Shown here piece by piece: positions 7,153-13,283 of a stretch of 13,283 bases of DNA (position 1 is its first letter; each line of letters begins with the position of its first letter). The notes under the pieces were generated by a model. The model had not been told where the DNA came from. It saw nothing but the letters and a program-made list of their open reading frames with translations, and did not search any database. The position numbers and the translations under genes are program-made. Source of the DNA: Myroides sp. GTDB taxonomy: Bacteria; Bacteroidota; Bacteroidia; Flavobacteriales; Flavobacteriaceae. The DNA is taken from NCBI GenBank assembly GCA_018384465.1, contig JAHAYQ010000302.1:1-13283 (forward strand), read 5' to 3'.

Positions 7153-7920
7153 TTATTTTAATGATGAGAAATAATCGCAGAAGAGTTGTTCTTTCTTTTC
7201 TATGATTTCAAAATCTATATCGAATATGTCTTTTAAAATGTGGGGTTGTATTATGTTTTTAGTCGAATCAAAATGAAGAACTTTACCCTCTTTCATTGCT
7301 ACGATATAATCGCTGTAATTAGCGGCAAAATTAATCTCATGAATAACAATGATAATGGTTTTTCCTTTATCTCTGCAAAGATTACGCAACGTGCGCATAA
7401 TCTGTACCGAATGTTTCATGTCTAAGTTATTCAACGGTTCGTCTAATAGAATATAGTCGGTATCCTGAGCTACTACCATTGCCATAAAAGCACGTTGTTT
7501 TTGACCGCCACTTAATTCATCCATAAAACGATGTTCTAAATCTTCCAATCCTAAATAAGCTATAGCTTCGTTAATTTTTAACTGATCTTCGTTAGTTAAT
7601 CGACCTTGTGAATAGGGAAATCTGCCAAAACTTACCAATTCGCGAACGGTTAGTTTTAAATCTAAATGATTGCTTTGTTTTAAAATAGAAAGTTGCTGAG
7701 CCAAAGTTCTGTTTTTATAGTCTTCGATATTTTTATCGTTAAGGCTTACTGTTCCTTGAGTTTGTTTTAATAATCGAGATATAACTCCTAAAAGAGTACT
7801 TTTCCCGGCACCGTTTGCACCAATTAAGGACGTGATTTTTCCTTTAGGAAGTTCTAAATTTATCTGATCTAAAACAATCTTGTCTGTATAGCTCTTTGAT
7901 AATTCTTTTACTGTAATCAT
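7153..7920 (-). CDS. Ferric-siderophore ABC transporter, ATP-binding protein (YclP/CeuD type)
   Basis: 255 residues, with all the nucleotide-binding motifs intact: Walker A GANGAGKST (34-42), a Q-loop Gln at about 82, the ABC signature LSGGQ (136-140), Walker B YILLDEP (156-162) with catalytic Glu161, and the switch His194 (VIHEINFAA). The FGRFPYSQGRLT stretch (98-109) is typical of the FepC/BtuD branch that energises siderophore, heme and cobalamin importers. It acts on the cytoplasmic face with the two permeases encoded just before it. Its ATG overlaps the stop of the preceding permease gene as ATGA (7920-7917), pointing to translational coupling and matched subunit amounts. The substrate-binding protein follows after 18 nt. 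Confidence 0.96.
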   Translation of the reverse strand: MITVKELSKSYTDKIVLDQINLELPKGKITSLIGANGAGKSTLLGVISRLLKQTQGTVSLNDKNIEDYKNRTLAQQLSILKQSNHLDLKLTVRELVSFGRFPYSQGRLTNEDQLKINEAIAYLGLEDLEHRFMDELSGGQKQRAFMAMVVAQDTDYILLDEPLNNLDMKHSVQIMRTLRNLCRDKGKTIIIVIHEINFAANYSDYIVAMKEGKVLHFDSTKNIIQPHILKDIFDIDFEIIEKKEQLFCDYFSSLK

Positions 7921-8864
7921 ACTTTCTTGGCTTTTAATAATAGGAACATAAAATAAATGCCCCCGATAAAATTGATAATGATGCTAATGGTAGTATTAAA
8001 TGCAAATACACGTTCTACTAAAAACTGGCCGCCTACAACGGCTATACAGCTTACTAAGCAACAAGCAGGTATTAAAATGGCATGACGATACGTTTTAAAA
8101 AGTTCATACGTAAGGTTGGTAACCAAGATGCCTAAAAAGGTCATGGGGCCAACTAATGCCGTAGATACTGCTACTAATAGTGCAATGAGAAACAGATAAT
8201 TGCGTACAGATTTATTATAGTTTAAACCTAAATTTATGGCATTTTCTCTGCCTAAAGCAATTAAGTCTAATCGACGAATTTTACGAAATCCTACTAAAAA
8301 ACTCCCTGCCATCACTACCAAAGCATACCAAAACAAATCGCTGTTTATTTTATTGAATGAGGCAAACATCTGTCCTTCTATAATCAAGTACTCATTTGGA
8401 TCGATCACTAATTGTAAAAACGAACTAATGGTACCAAAAAGAGTTCCCAATACCAATCCTATCAACAGTAAAAAATACATATTGCTCTTGCCTTTCTTAA
8501 AAATGAAAACAAAGAGTAAAAAGGCAAAAATCAACATCAATCCGATTGATAGAAAAAAATTGCCACTACTTGTGATCATCTGAAAGGTTTTATCGCCATA
8601 TATAAACACAATAAGGGTTTGAAATAATAGATAAACTGCTTCGAACCCCATAATGGATGGAGTGAGAATTTTGTTGTTGGTAATAGTTTGAAAAACAACC
8701 GATGAATAAGCAATACAGCACGAAACAATAAGCATAGTTGCTACTTTGATACTGCGACGTTCTAACGCATATTCCCAATTGCCTGGCAACTGATAAAACA
8801 GAAACAAACTACTTAAAGCCAATACTAACAGACTTAGTACGCCTATTTTTATAATGTGTTTCAT
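7917..8864 (-). CDS. Ferric-siderophore ABC transporter permease 2 (YclO/CeuC/FatC type)
   Basis: 315 residues, very hydrophobic, with about nine or ten membrane segments from residue 5 to 311, as expected for the FecCD/BtuC permease family (PF01032). Family markers are ALERRSIKVATMLIVS (33-48) ahead of the second helix, ALGRENAINLGLNY (203-216) in the loop that contacts the ATPase, and GPMTFLGILVTNL (239-251). It pairs with the permease encoded upstream to make a heterodimeric channel in the inner membrane. Both ends overlap neighbouring genes as ATGA (8864-8861 and 7920-7917), so translation is probably coupled. The best match by eye is the second permease of the FatDC, CeuBC and YclNO pairs. 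Confidence 0.94.
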   Translation of the reverse strand: MKHIIKIGVLSLLVLALSSLFLFYQLPGNWEYALERRSIKVATMLIVSCCIAYSSVVFQTITNNKILTPSIMGFEAVYLLFQTLIVFIYGDKTFQMITSSGNFFLSIGLMLIFAFLLFVFIFKKGKSNMYFLLLIGLVLGTLFGTISSFLQLVIDPNEYLIIEGQMFASFNKINSDLFWYALVVMAGSFLVGFRKIRRLDLIALGRENAINLGLNYNKSVRNYLFLIALLVAVSTALVGPMTFLGILVTNLTYELFKTYRHAILIPACCLVSCIAVVGGQFLVERVFAFNTTISIIINFIGGIYFMFLLLKAKKV

Positions 8865-9805
8865 CGCTGTTTCTTGATTAATAAGATTAAAAATAACAAC
8901 CCACCTATAATTCCTACAGTCATACCGATAGGAATTTCAAACGGGTGAATCACCAATCTGCCAATGATATCACAAATTACTAAAAAAACGGCTCCCATTA
9001 ATGCAGTAATTGGTAGTGTTTTTTGTAGATTATCGCCATATAACAAACTTACTATATTGGGAATTACCAAGCCTAAAAACGGAATGCTGCCTACAGTGAG
9101 TACCACAACACTAACAGTGAGCGAAATACACGCCAGACCTATATTCATAACGGTGCGATAGTTTAAACCCAAGTTTTTAGCAAAGCTTTCGCCCATGCCA
9201 ACAATGGTAAATTTATGCGCGTAAAGATAAGTTAACACCACTGCAGGTATACTTAAATAAACCAGTTCGTAATTGCCTTGTAATACCCCTGAAAAATCGC
9301 CCATGAGCCATGCGTTCACATTTTGAACAATATTGTTTTTATAAGCAAAAAAAGTAGTAATTGAATGTAAAATTCCTCCAAACATAAGTCCTACAATAGG
9401 AATAAAAATTACATTGCGGTACCTAATTCGGTCGGCTATTTTTAAAAAGATCAAACTGGCAAGAAAGGTAAAACCAAACGAAAATAATAATCGATACAGG
9501 TTATCTGCTTGAGGTACCGTTAACAAACCTACTAATATTCCTAATTTAGCGGCATCAAGCGTTCCGGCGGTGGTGGGCGATACAAACCGATTCTGAGTCA
9601 TCTGCTGCATGATCAATCCACTAACGCTGATACCGATTCCTGCTAAGATTAAAGTGATAGTTCGTGGAATTCGACTGATTGTTAGAATAAGTTGTTCTTC
9701 GTCGTTCCATTGAGAGAAATCGAGTATCGATACCTCTTTAACACCTATAAAAAGCGATAAAACACTTAAGAATAATAAGAATAGTATGTAAAAAGCTAAC
9801 CTCAA
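8861..9805 (-). CDS. Ferric-siderophore ABC transporter permease 1 (YclN/CeuB/FatD type), TTG start
   Basis: 314 residues, with about nine or ten membrane helices. FecCD-family motifs are SRIPRTITLILAGIGISVSG (44-63), FVSPTTAGTLDAAKLGIL (74-91), SFAKNLGLNY (207-216), GSIPFLGLVIPNI (239-251) and HPFEIPIGMTVGIIGG (287-302). It is the first gene of the importer operon. The start is TTG at 9805-9803: reading back in frame there are only two ATA codons before a TAA at 9812-9814, and no other ATG, GTG or TTG is in frame before residue 65, which is too far inside. The TTG start therefore looks genuine and would lower initiation. The leader is only about 20 nt, downstream of an exact -7 box and overlapping a palindrome. 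The following permease gene overlaps the stop by 4 nt. Confidence 0.93.
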   Translation of the reverse strand: MRLAFYILFLLFLSVLSLFIGVKEVSILDFSQWNDEEQLILTISRIPRTITLILAGIGISVSGLIMQQMTQNRFVSPTTAGTLDAAKLGILVGLLTVPQADNLYRLLFSFGFTFLASLIFLKIADRIRYRNVIFIPIVGLMFGGILHSITTFFAYKNNIVQNVNAWLMGDFSGVLQGNYELVYLSIPAVVLTYLYAHKFTIVGMGESFAKNLGLNYRTVMNIGLACISLTVSVVVLTVGSIPFLGLVIPNIVSLLYGDNLQKTLPITALMGAVFLVICDIIGRLVIHPFEIPIGMTVGIIGGLLFLILLIKKQR

Positions 9806-9808
9806 TAT

Positions 9809-9829
9809 TATTTATACTTAATCTAAATA
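9809..9829 (-). promoter_or_regulatory. Candidate iron-regulator operator over the transcription start of the siderophore operon
   Basis: TATTTA (9809-9814) and TAAATA (9824-9829) form a 6-bp inverted repeat with a 9-bp spacer, 21 bp overall. It lies between the -7 box and the start codon, where a bound repressor would block transcription. Its size and position fit a Fur- or DtxR-type box, which is expected at iron-uptake operons. TCTAAATAG (9822-9830), part of the right arm, is repeated exactly at 9844-9852 on the other side of the -7 box. The regulator is inferred from the operon's function, not proven by the sequence. Confidence 0.4.
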
Positions 9830-9830
9830 G

Positions 9831-9838
9831 CAAAAGTA
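9831..9838 (-). promoter_or_regulatory. -7 box of the siderophore operon
   Basis: On the minus strand TACTTTTG (9838 to 9831) matches the Bacteroidota consensus TAnnTTTG exactly, 25 nt before the TTG start codon. The expected -33 TTG is not evident; the stretch upstream is T-rich. A weak -33 element would fit a regulated or activator-dependent promoter. Confidence 0.6.
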
Positions 9839-9916
9839 GTCCTTCTAAATAGGAGAAAAAAATATTAAAAGTGAAAGTTTTGTGAACAAAAGGTCTTTTA
9901 AACTCTTAATTGTGAA

Positions 9917-9968
9917 CTATTTGTTAAAATAAAAGTGTTAGAATTATTGAGATATAATTAACAAATAG
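9917..9968. repeat. Perfect 11-bp inverted repeat with a 30-bp centre
   Basis: CTATTTGTTAA (9917-9927) is the exact reverse complement of TTAACAAATAG (9958-9968). It lies between the terminator of the pyrF operon and the promoter of the siderophore operon. The arms contain no G/C clamp and no T-run follows, so it is not an intrinsic terminator. Confidence 0.6.
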
Positions 9969-9982
9969 CAATCGTATGAAAA

Positions 9983-10009
9983 GAAAAAAAATCCCTAGTA
10001 AGGGATTTT
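9983..10009 (-). terminator. Intrinsic terminator of the pyrF operon
   Basis: On the minus strand AAAATCCCT (10009 to 10001), loop TACT and AGGGATTTT (9996 to 9988) form a 9-bp stem followed by a T-run, starting 9 nt after the stop codon of the BtuF-like gene. On the plus strand the same hairpin has only a short T tail. Confidence 0.85.
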
Positions 10010-10018
10010 GTGTAATTA

Positions 10019-10819
10019 TTAATCTAAGCGCTCTTGTAAAGCTTTAAAATATTGAAAGGCTTTAAACAATCGGGTGCCGTACCAAGAAAACATTTCCCCA
10101 TCAACAAATACAGTTTTAGCATGATGAGTGGCTCTGCCAACTTCAAAAGCATGTTCTTCTTTAAAAGGATAGGGCTCCGATGATAAAAATACCAATTCAG
10201 GATCACCTTGAATGCGTATTTTTCTGATTTCAACTTCGGGGTATCGTCCGTCGAAATTTTCATAAATATTGCTAAAATGGTTTATTTTCAATAACTCGTT
10301 AATAAAGGTTTCCCCACCTGCAGCCATATAAGGTTCTCTCCAAATTAGGTATGCCGAACTGTGCCAAGGCTTATCATTCATGTAAGACTTAAAATCTTCA
10401 TAGGCAAATTTTATTTTATCCGTCCATTTTTGTGCATCTGTACGCTTATTGAACAGCAATCCAAAATCTTCTATTGTTTTTAAAGTATCTTCAACCGTTA
10501 CTATATCAGTTACAAAAACCGGACAAATATCGCGCAAACTATCAACGATTTCTAACGTATTTTCTTCTTTGTTAGCAATGATAATATCGGGTTTTAAAGC
10601 TCTAATTTTTTCAACATGTACTTTTTTAGTTCCACCGACATGTATCTTTACTGATTTTAAATGATACGGATGTACGCAAAACTTAGTGATACCAATAAGT
10701 TGTTCTTCTAAACCTAACTCAAATAGCGTCTCGGTAAGTGAAGGTACTAACGAGATGATTCGTTGCGGAGTTTTACTAAATTGATGCGCAGTTCCTAAAT
10801 GATCTGTAATTGTTAACAT
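10019..10819 (-). CDS. BtuF-like helical-backbone binding protein without a signal peptide
   Basis: 266 residues of the periplasmic-binding fold PF01497, BtuF branch: QRIISLVPSLTETLFELGL (19-37) opens the first lobe, VGGTKK (61-66) and DIIIANKEEN (78-87) follow, then the linking helix, WREPYMAAGGETFINELL (160-177) and FVDGEMFSWYGTRL (238-251). Relatives capture cobalamin, heme or metal complexes. The binding domain begins at residue 1, with no signal peptide or lipobox. Only 5 nt separate the ATG from the pyrF stop, so an extended start would have to lie inside pyrF. It therefore appears cytoplasmic, or is exported by another route. Homologues beside pyrF are, as I recall, common in flavobacteria and annotated only as helical backbone metal receptor. 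The ligand and the missing export signal are open questions. Confidence 0.88.
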   Translation of the reverse strand: MLTITDHLGTAHQFSKTPQRIISLVPSLTETLFELGLEEQLIGITKFCVHPYHLKSVKIHVGGTKKVHVEKIRALKPDIIIANKEENTLEIVDSLRDICPVFVTDIVTVEDTLKTIEDFGLLFNKRTDAQKWTDKIKFAYEDFKSYMNDKPWHSSAYLIWREPYMAAGGETFINELLKINHFSNIYENFDGRYPEVEIRKIRIQGDPELVFLSSEPYPFKEEHAFEVGRATHHAKTVFVDGEMFSWYGTRLFKAFQYFKALQERLD

Positions 10820-10824
10820 GCTGT

Positions 10825-11643
10825 TTAATTGTGTTCTAAAATAATCGACATGGCACTTTGTAATTTGAACGCTTCGCTTCGGGCTGCTTCGGCAAAATCT
10901 GTTTGGTTAGAAGCATAAATAATACCTCGTGACGAATTGATTAACAAACCTACTTGCTTATTCATTCCAAAACGGCATACCTCTTGTAAACTTCCTCCTT
11001 GTGCGCCTACTCCAGGTACTAAAAGAAACGAATCGGGTACTATGCGACGTATTTCTTGAAAATATTCTGCCTTAGTTGCTCCTACTACGTACATTAGTTG
11101 CTCGCTGTTTTTCCAGCTTTTTGAAGTCTCTAATACATTTTGATACAGAGGTTTTGCTTCGGTATCTTTGGTTTGAAAGTCAAAAGCACCTTGGTTGGAT
11201 GTCAATGCTAATAAGATAGTGTGTTTGTTTGGAAAAGCCAAAAAAGGCTCTACCGAATCTTTTCCCATATAAGGTGCAACGGTAACTGAATCGAATTGTA
11301 GGTCGTCAAAAAATGCTTGAGCGTACATACTTGATGTATTACCAATATCACCTCGTTTGGCATCGGCTATTGTAAATATTTCAGGATATTTTTCGTTAAG
11401 ATATTTAATCGTTTTTTCTAATGACTGCCAACCTTTGATTCCATATGCTTCGTAAAAAGCCGTGTTGGGTTTATATGATACACACAAATCATGAGTAGCA
11501 TCGATAATAGCTTTGTTGAATTCAAAAATGGGATCTTCAGTTTCCAATAAATGTGCAGGAATTTTATTTAAATCCACATCTAATCCAATACATAGAAATG
11601 ATTTCTTTTTCTTTATTTGCTCGTATAATTGTTTAGTAGTCAT
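10825..11643 (-). CDS. pyrF: Orotidine 5'-phosphate decarboxylase (long, type 2 form)
   Basis: 272 residues, the length of the type 2 (long) PyrF family. It converts OMP to UMP and CO2, the last step of de novo pyrimidine synthesis, in the cytoplasm. The catalytic charged network is present: D94-A-K96-R-G-D99, in TIADAKRGDIGNT, holds the catalytic Lys and Asp pair. The GLDVD motif (20-24) and K58 in SYKPN complete the site at the first strands. The phosphate-binding end is VPGVGAQGG (209-217) and INSSRGIIYAS (235-245). It starts 10 nt after the stop of the small membrane protein gene and ends 5 nt before the BtuF-like gene, so the three share one transcript. Placement next to prfA is, as I recall, common in flavobacteria. 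Confidence 0.97.
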   Translation of the reverse strand: MTTKQLYEQIKKKKSFLCIGLDVDLNKIPAHLLETEDPIFEFNKAIIDATHDLCVSYKPNTAFYEAYGIKGWQSLEKTIKYLNEKYPEIFTIADAKRGDIGNTSSMYAQAFFDDLQFDSVTVAPYMGKDSVEPFLAFPNKHTILLALTSNQGAFDFQTKDTEAKPLYQNVLETSKSWKNSEQLMYVVGATKAEYFQEIRRIVPDSFLLVPGVGAQGGSLQEVCRFGMNKQVGLLINSSRGIIYASNQTDFAEAARSEAFKLQSAMSIILEHN

Positions 11644-11653
11644 GGTAAGCCGT

Positions 11654-12067
11654 TTATTTTACAATAATGTTTGAATTTATCTTTAACAAAGCTTGCGTTA
11701 ATTGTTCATTACTAAGTGGTGCAACGTAAATTTCGTCGTAACCATATTTTATTATTAAACCTTTGGCAGCTAGTGCTGGTTTTACACCGCTCCAAAGTGT
11801 TTTATTTTGTTCTATTTCTTTAATCTTTTCAATTTCTATCCTTCCTTTTAAAAAAGCTGATTTGTAATAAAAATATTGTGAATCTAAGTAGTAAACCGTA
11901 GAAAAATACGCCCAAATAAAAATTATAAACGGTAAAAATGCTGGAATTAAATAATACATTTGATCTACATCAATTTCGTCTAACGAATAAATGTAAATAG
12001 GAAACAATAAACTTATAAATATATAAATCCAAAATTTATCTTTTTTAGCTGTAAACTTTTGTTTCAT
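11654..12067 (-). CDS. Small membrane protein with a bacterial PH-like domain (YyaB/bPH_4 type)
   Basis: 137 residues. Two hydrophobic segments lie at about 13-28 and 39-58, with the short loop SLDEIDVDQM between them. A soluble C-terminal part (about 62-135) follows with the pattern YFYYKSAFLKGRIEIEKIKE, then KPALAAKGLIIKYG, then EIYVAPLSNEQLTQALLKIN. This arrangement, two helices plus a short beta-rich domain with an IxIxxIxxI strand and a closing amphipathic helix, matches the bacterial PH-like family PF06713 by eye. No enzymatic role is known to me for this family. Both termini are probably cytoplasmic. It is the first gene of the operon with pyrF (10-nt gap) and has a -7 box upstream. 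The ATG at 12067 is preceded by an A-rich leader and gives a sensible first helix. Confidence 0.75.
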   Translation of the reverse strand: MKQKFTAKKDKFWIYIFISLLFPIYIYSLDEIDVDQMYYLIPAFLPFIIFIWAYFSTVYYLDSQYFYYKSAFLKGRIEIEKIKEIEQNKTLWSGVKPALAAKGLIIKYGYDEIYVAPLSNEQLTQALLKINSNIIVK

Positions 12068-12104
12068 TTACTTAACATATAAAATTCACCTTGTTTACTT
12101 TTTA

Positions 12105-12157
12105 GCCCCGATTGAGCGTTTAGCTTTTGTGAAACAAAACTAGTAGCGAAAGCGGGA
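12105..12157. repeat. Palindromic intergenic element, possibly a dispersed flavobacterial repeat
   Basis: GCCCCG at the left end (12105-12110) and GCGGGA at the right end (12152-12157) give a CCCG/CGGG outer pairing. The centre is a hairpin: TAG plus TTTTGT (12121-12130, with one bulged C), loop GAA, ACAAAA plus CTA (12134-12142). It is richer in G/C than the surrounding spacer. An AGCCCCGAT...GCGGGA frame resembles intergenic repeats that I remember from Flavobacterium genomes; only a genome search can tell. Confidence 0.4.
12135..12142 (-). promoter_or_regulatory. -7 box of the PH-domain/pyrF operon
   Basis: On the minus strand TAGTTTTG (12142 to 12135) matches TAnnTTTG exactly. TTG lies 15 nt further upstream on the same strand, a slightly short spacer. 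The leader would be about 60 nt. The box is inside a palindromic element (12105-12157). Confidence 0.5.
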
Positions 12158-12195
12158 CAATGTTAAAAATATTCTTAATGATTACGCTTCATAAA

Positions 12196-12226
12196 ATAGA
12201 AAAAAAGCCTCTAAAAAAGAGGCTTT
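12196..12226 (-). terminator. Intrinsic terminator of prfA
   Basis: On the minus strand AAAGCCTC (12226 to 12219), loop TTTTTTA and GAGGCTTT (12211 to 12204) make an 8-bp stem followed by more T. It begins 13 nt after the prfA stop codon. Confidence 0.9.
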
Positions 12227-12239
12227 ACAAATATAGGAA

Positions 12240-13283
12240 TTAAAATACTTCCGATTCTTTTAATTTTTCGGTATTAGCTACTAGCTGTAATTCGTCAATG
12301 AATTTTTGAATTTTTCCACTCATTACGCCGTCCATATCAAATATATCCATACCAATACGGTGGTCGGTTACGCGACCTTGCGGATAGTTGTACGTACGAA
12401 TTTTAGCAGAACGGTCGCCCGATGATACTTGAGAATTACGTTTCTTAGCGTCTTCTTCTTGTTTTTTAGCCAATTCCATTTCATATAAACGCGAACGTAA
12501 AACGGTTAAGGCTTTGTCTTTGTTTTTATGCTGCGATTTTTCGTCTTGACATTGCGCTACCAAACCTGTTGGAACGTGTGTCATACGAACGGCTGATTTA
12601 GTAGTATTTACCGACTGACCACCCGGACCAGAGGAACAGAAAAAGTCGATACGAACATCGTTCATATCAATTTGTACGTCGAACTCTTCTGCTTCAGGTA
12701 AAACCATAACCGTTGCTGCCGATGTATGTACCCGACCTTGTGTTTCGGTTTGTGGTACACGTTGCACGCGGTGCACACCTGCTTCGTATTTTAAAGATCC
12801 GTACACATCTTCACCAGATACTTCAAAGATTACCTCTTTGAAACCACCCGATGTACCTTCGTTCATATCAACCACCGAAGTTCTCCAACCTTTGGTTTCG
12901 CAATATTTTGTGTACATACGGAATAAGTCTCCGGCAAAAATAGAAGCTTCATCCCCACCAGTTCCGGCACGAATTTCAACCATTACGTTTTTAGCATCTT
13001 CCGGATCTTTAGGAATCAGCATAAACTTAATTTCGTCTTCCAATTCTGGTAAACGGTCTTGTGCTTCGTCTAACTGCATCTTAGCCATTTCCACCATTTC
13101 GGCATCGCTTCCGTCCTCAATAATTTCTTTGGCTTCGTCTATATTTCCAACAAGAGTTATATATTCCTCGCGTTTTTCAACCAAGGCTTTTAAATCTTTG
13201 TATTCTTTATTTAATTGTACGTAACGTTTTTGATCGGCAATAACATCGGGTTGAATGATCAAATCCGACACCTCATCAAAACG
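12240..13283 (-). CDS. prfA: Peptide chain release factor 1 (RF1), N-terminal codons outside the window
   Basis: 347 residues are visible and the frame is open to the window edge, beginning RFDEVSDLIIQPDVIADQ. Full RF1 is about 357-360 residues, so roughly ten N-terminal residues are missing; a GTG at 13271 is only the Val of FDEVSDL. RF1 recognises UAA and UAG in the ribosomal A site and triggers peptide release. Counting from the first visible residue, the codon-reading P-x-T tripeptide is PQT (177-179, in RVQRVPQTETQGRVHTSAAT), the RF1 type and not the SPF of RF2. The catalytic GGQ is at 221-223 (SSGPGGQSVNTTKSAVR), the Gln being the usual PrmC methylation target. The helical N-terminal domain spans about 1-100. 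It is followed by its own hairpin terminator, so it is separate from the pyrF operon downstream on the same strand. Confidence 0.97.
   Translation of the reverse strand, partial: RFDEVSDLIIQPDVIADQKRYVQLNKEYKDLKALVEKREEYITLVGNIDEAKEIIEDGSDAEMVEMAKMQLDEAQDRLPELEDEIKFMLIPKDPEDAKNVMVEIRAGTGGDEASIFAGDLFRMYTKYCETKGWRTSVVDMNEGTSGGFKEVIFEVSGEDVYGSLKYEAGVHRVQRVPQTETQGRVHTSAATVMVLPEAEEFDVQIDMNDVRIDFFCSSGPGGQSVNTTKSAVRMTHVPTGLVAQCQDEKSQHKNKDKALTVLRSRLYEMELAKKQEEDAKKRNSQVSSGDRSAKIRTYNYPQGRVTDHRIGMDIFDMDGVMSGKIQKFIDELQLVANTEKLKESEVF

Noticed and set aside
8236..8583. A 115-codon plus-strand ORF opposite the second permease gene
   Set aside because: It lies entirely antisense to a well-supported permease, and its Lys/Ile/Pro-rich protein has the composition expected of a reversed membrane-protein gene.
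9871..9968. A CRISPR-like or tandem array suggested by several repeated short words in the 9806-10018 spacer
   Set aside because: The repeats are only 8-11 bp, in mixed orientation and with unequal spacing; there is no array of uniform repeats and spacers and no cas gene.
12838..13224. A 128-codon plus-strand ORF opposite prfA
   Set aside because: It is fully antisense to the conserved RF1 gene; its Ser-rich composition mirrors the complementary codons.
13269..13271. GTG as the start of prfA
   Set aside because: Upstream in frame are Arg-Phe-Asp-Glu, which belong to the normal RF1 N-terminal helix; the true start lies beyond the window edge.

Overview
The window looks like chromosomal DNA of a member of the Bacteroidota, most likely Flavobacteriaceae. 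The signs are AT-rich DNA, a SusC/SusD outer-membrane pair, A-rich leaders without Shine-Dalgarno sequences, -7 promoter boxes of the TAnnTTTG type, and Flavobacteriaceae-like protein sequences for RF1, PyrF and the lipocalin. The genus cannot be fixed from the sequence.

Left part, plus strand (1-4862): a SusC/RagA-type TonB-dependent transporter that has lost its 5' end to the window edge, a SusD/RagB-type surface lipoprotein, a terminator, then a monocistronic lipocalin of the Blc family with its own promoter and a strong terminator. No glycoside hydrolase, peptidase or regulator accompanies the SusCD pair, so its substrate cannot be read from context.

Middle gap (4787-5340): no protein gene. 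It holds the lipocalin terminator, the terminator of the siderophore operon, and between them what looks like an independent minus-strand transcription unit. That unit has two direct repeats phased by 21 bp, a -33/-7 promoter, about 185 nt with no good ORF, a UUCG-looped hairpin and a GC-rich intrinsic terminator. It is a candidate small RNA under a LytTR-type response regulator and is the most novel feature of the window.

Siderophore operon, minus strand (9805 to 5341): permease, permease, ATPase, substrate-binding lipoprotein, siderophore-interacting reductase. The first three genes are joined by ATGA stop/start overlaps and the rest by gaps of about 20 nt. The gene order and sequences match the FatDC-B / CeuBCDE / YclNOPQ family for ferric catecholates. 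The binding protein carries His, Tyr and three Arg at spacings like those of the CeuE iron-siderophore pocket. The encoded route runs from the periplasmic side, through the ABC importer, to cytoplasmic reductive release by the SIP-family protein. The first gene starts at TTG, just behind an exact -7 box and a 21-bp palindrome that could be an iron-regulator operator.

Right part, minus strand (12067 to 10019, and 13283 to 12240): a small membrane protein with a bacterial PH-like domain, pyrF (orotidine 5'-phosphate decarboxylase) and a BtuF-like periplasmic-binding fold that lacks a signal peptide form one operon. Next to it is prfA (release factor 1), whose first codons lie beyond the window edge. 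A structured intergenic element sits over the promoter of the PH-domain gene.
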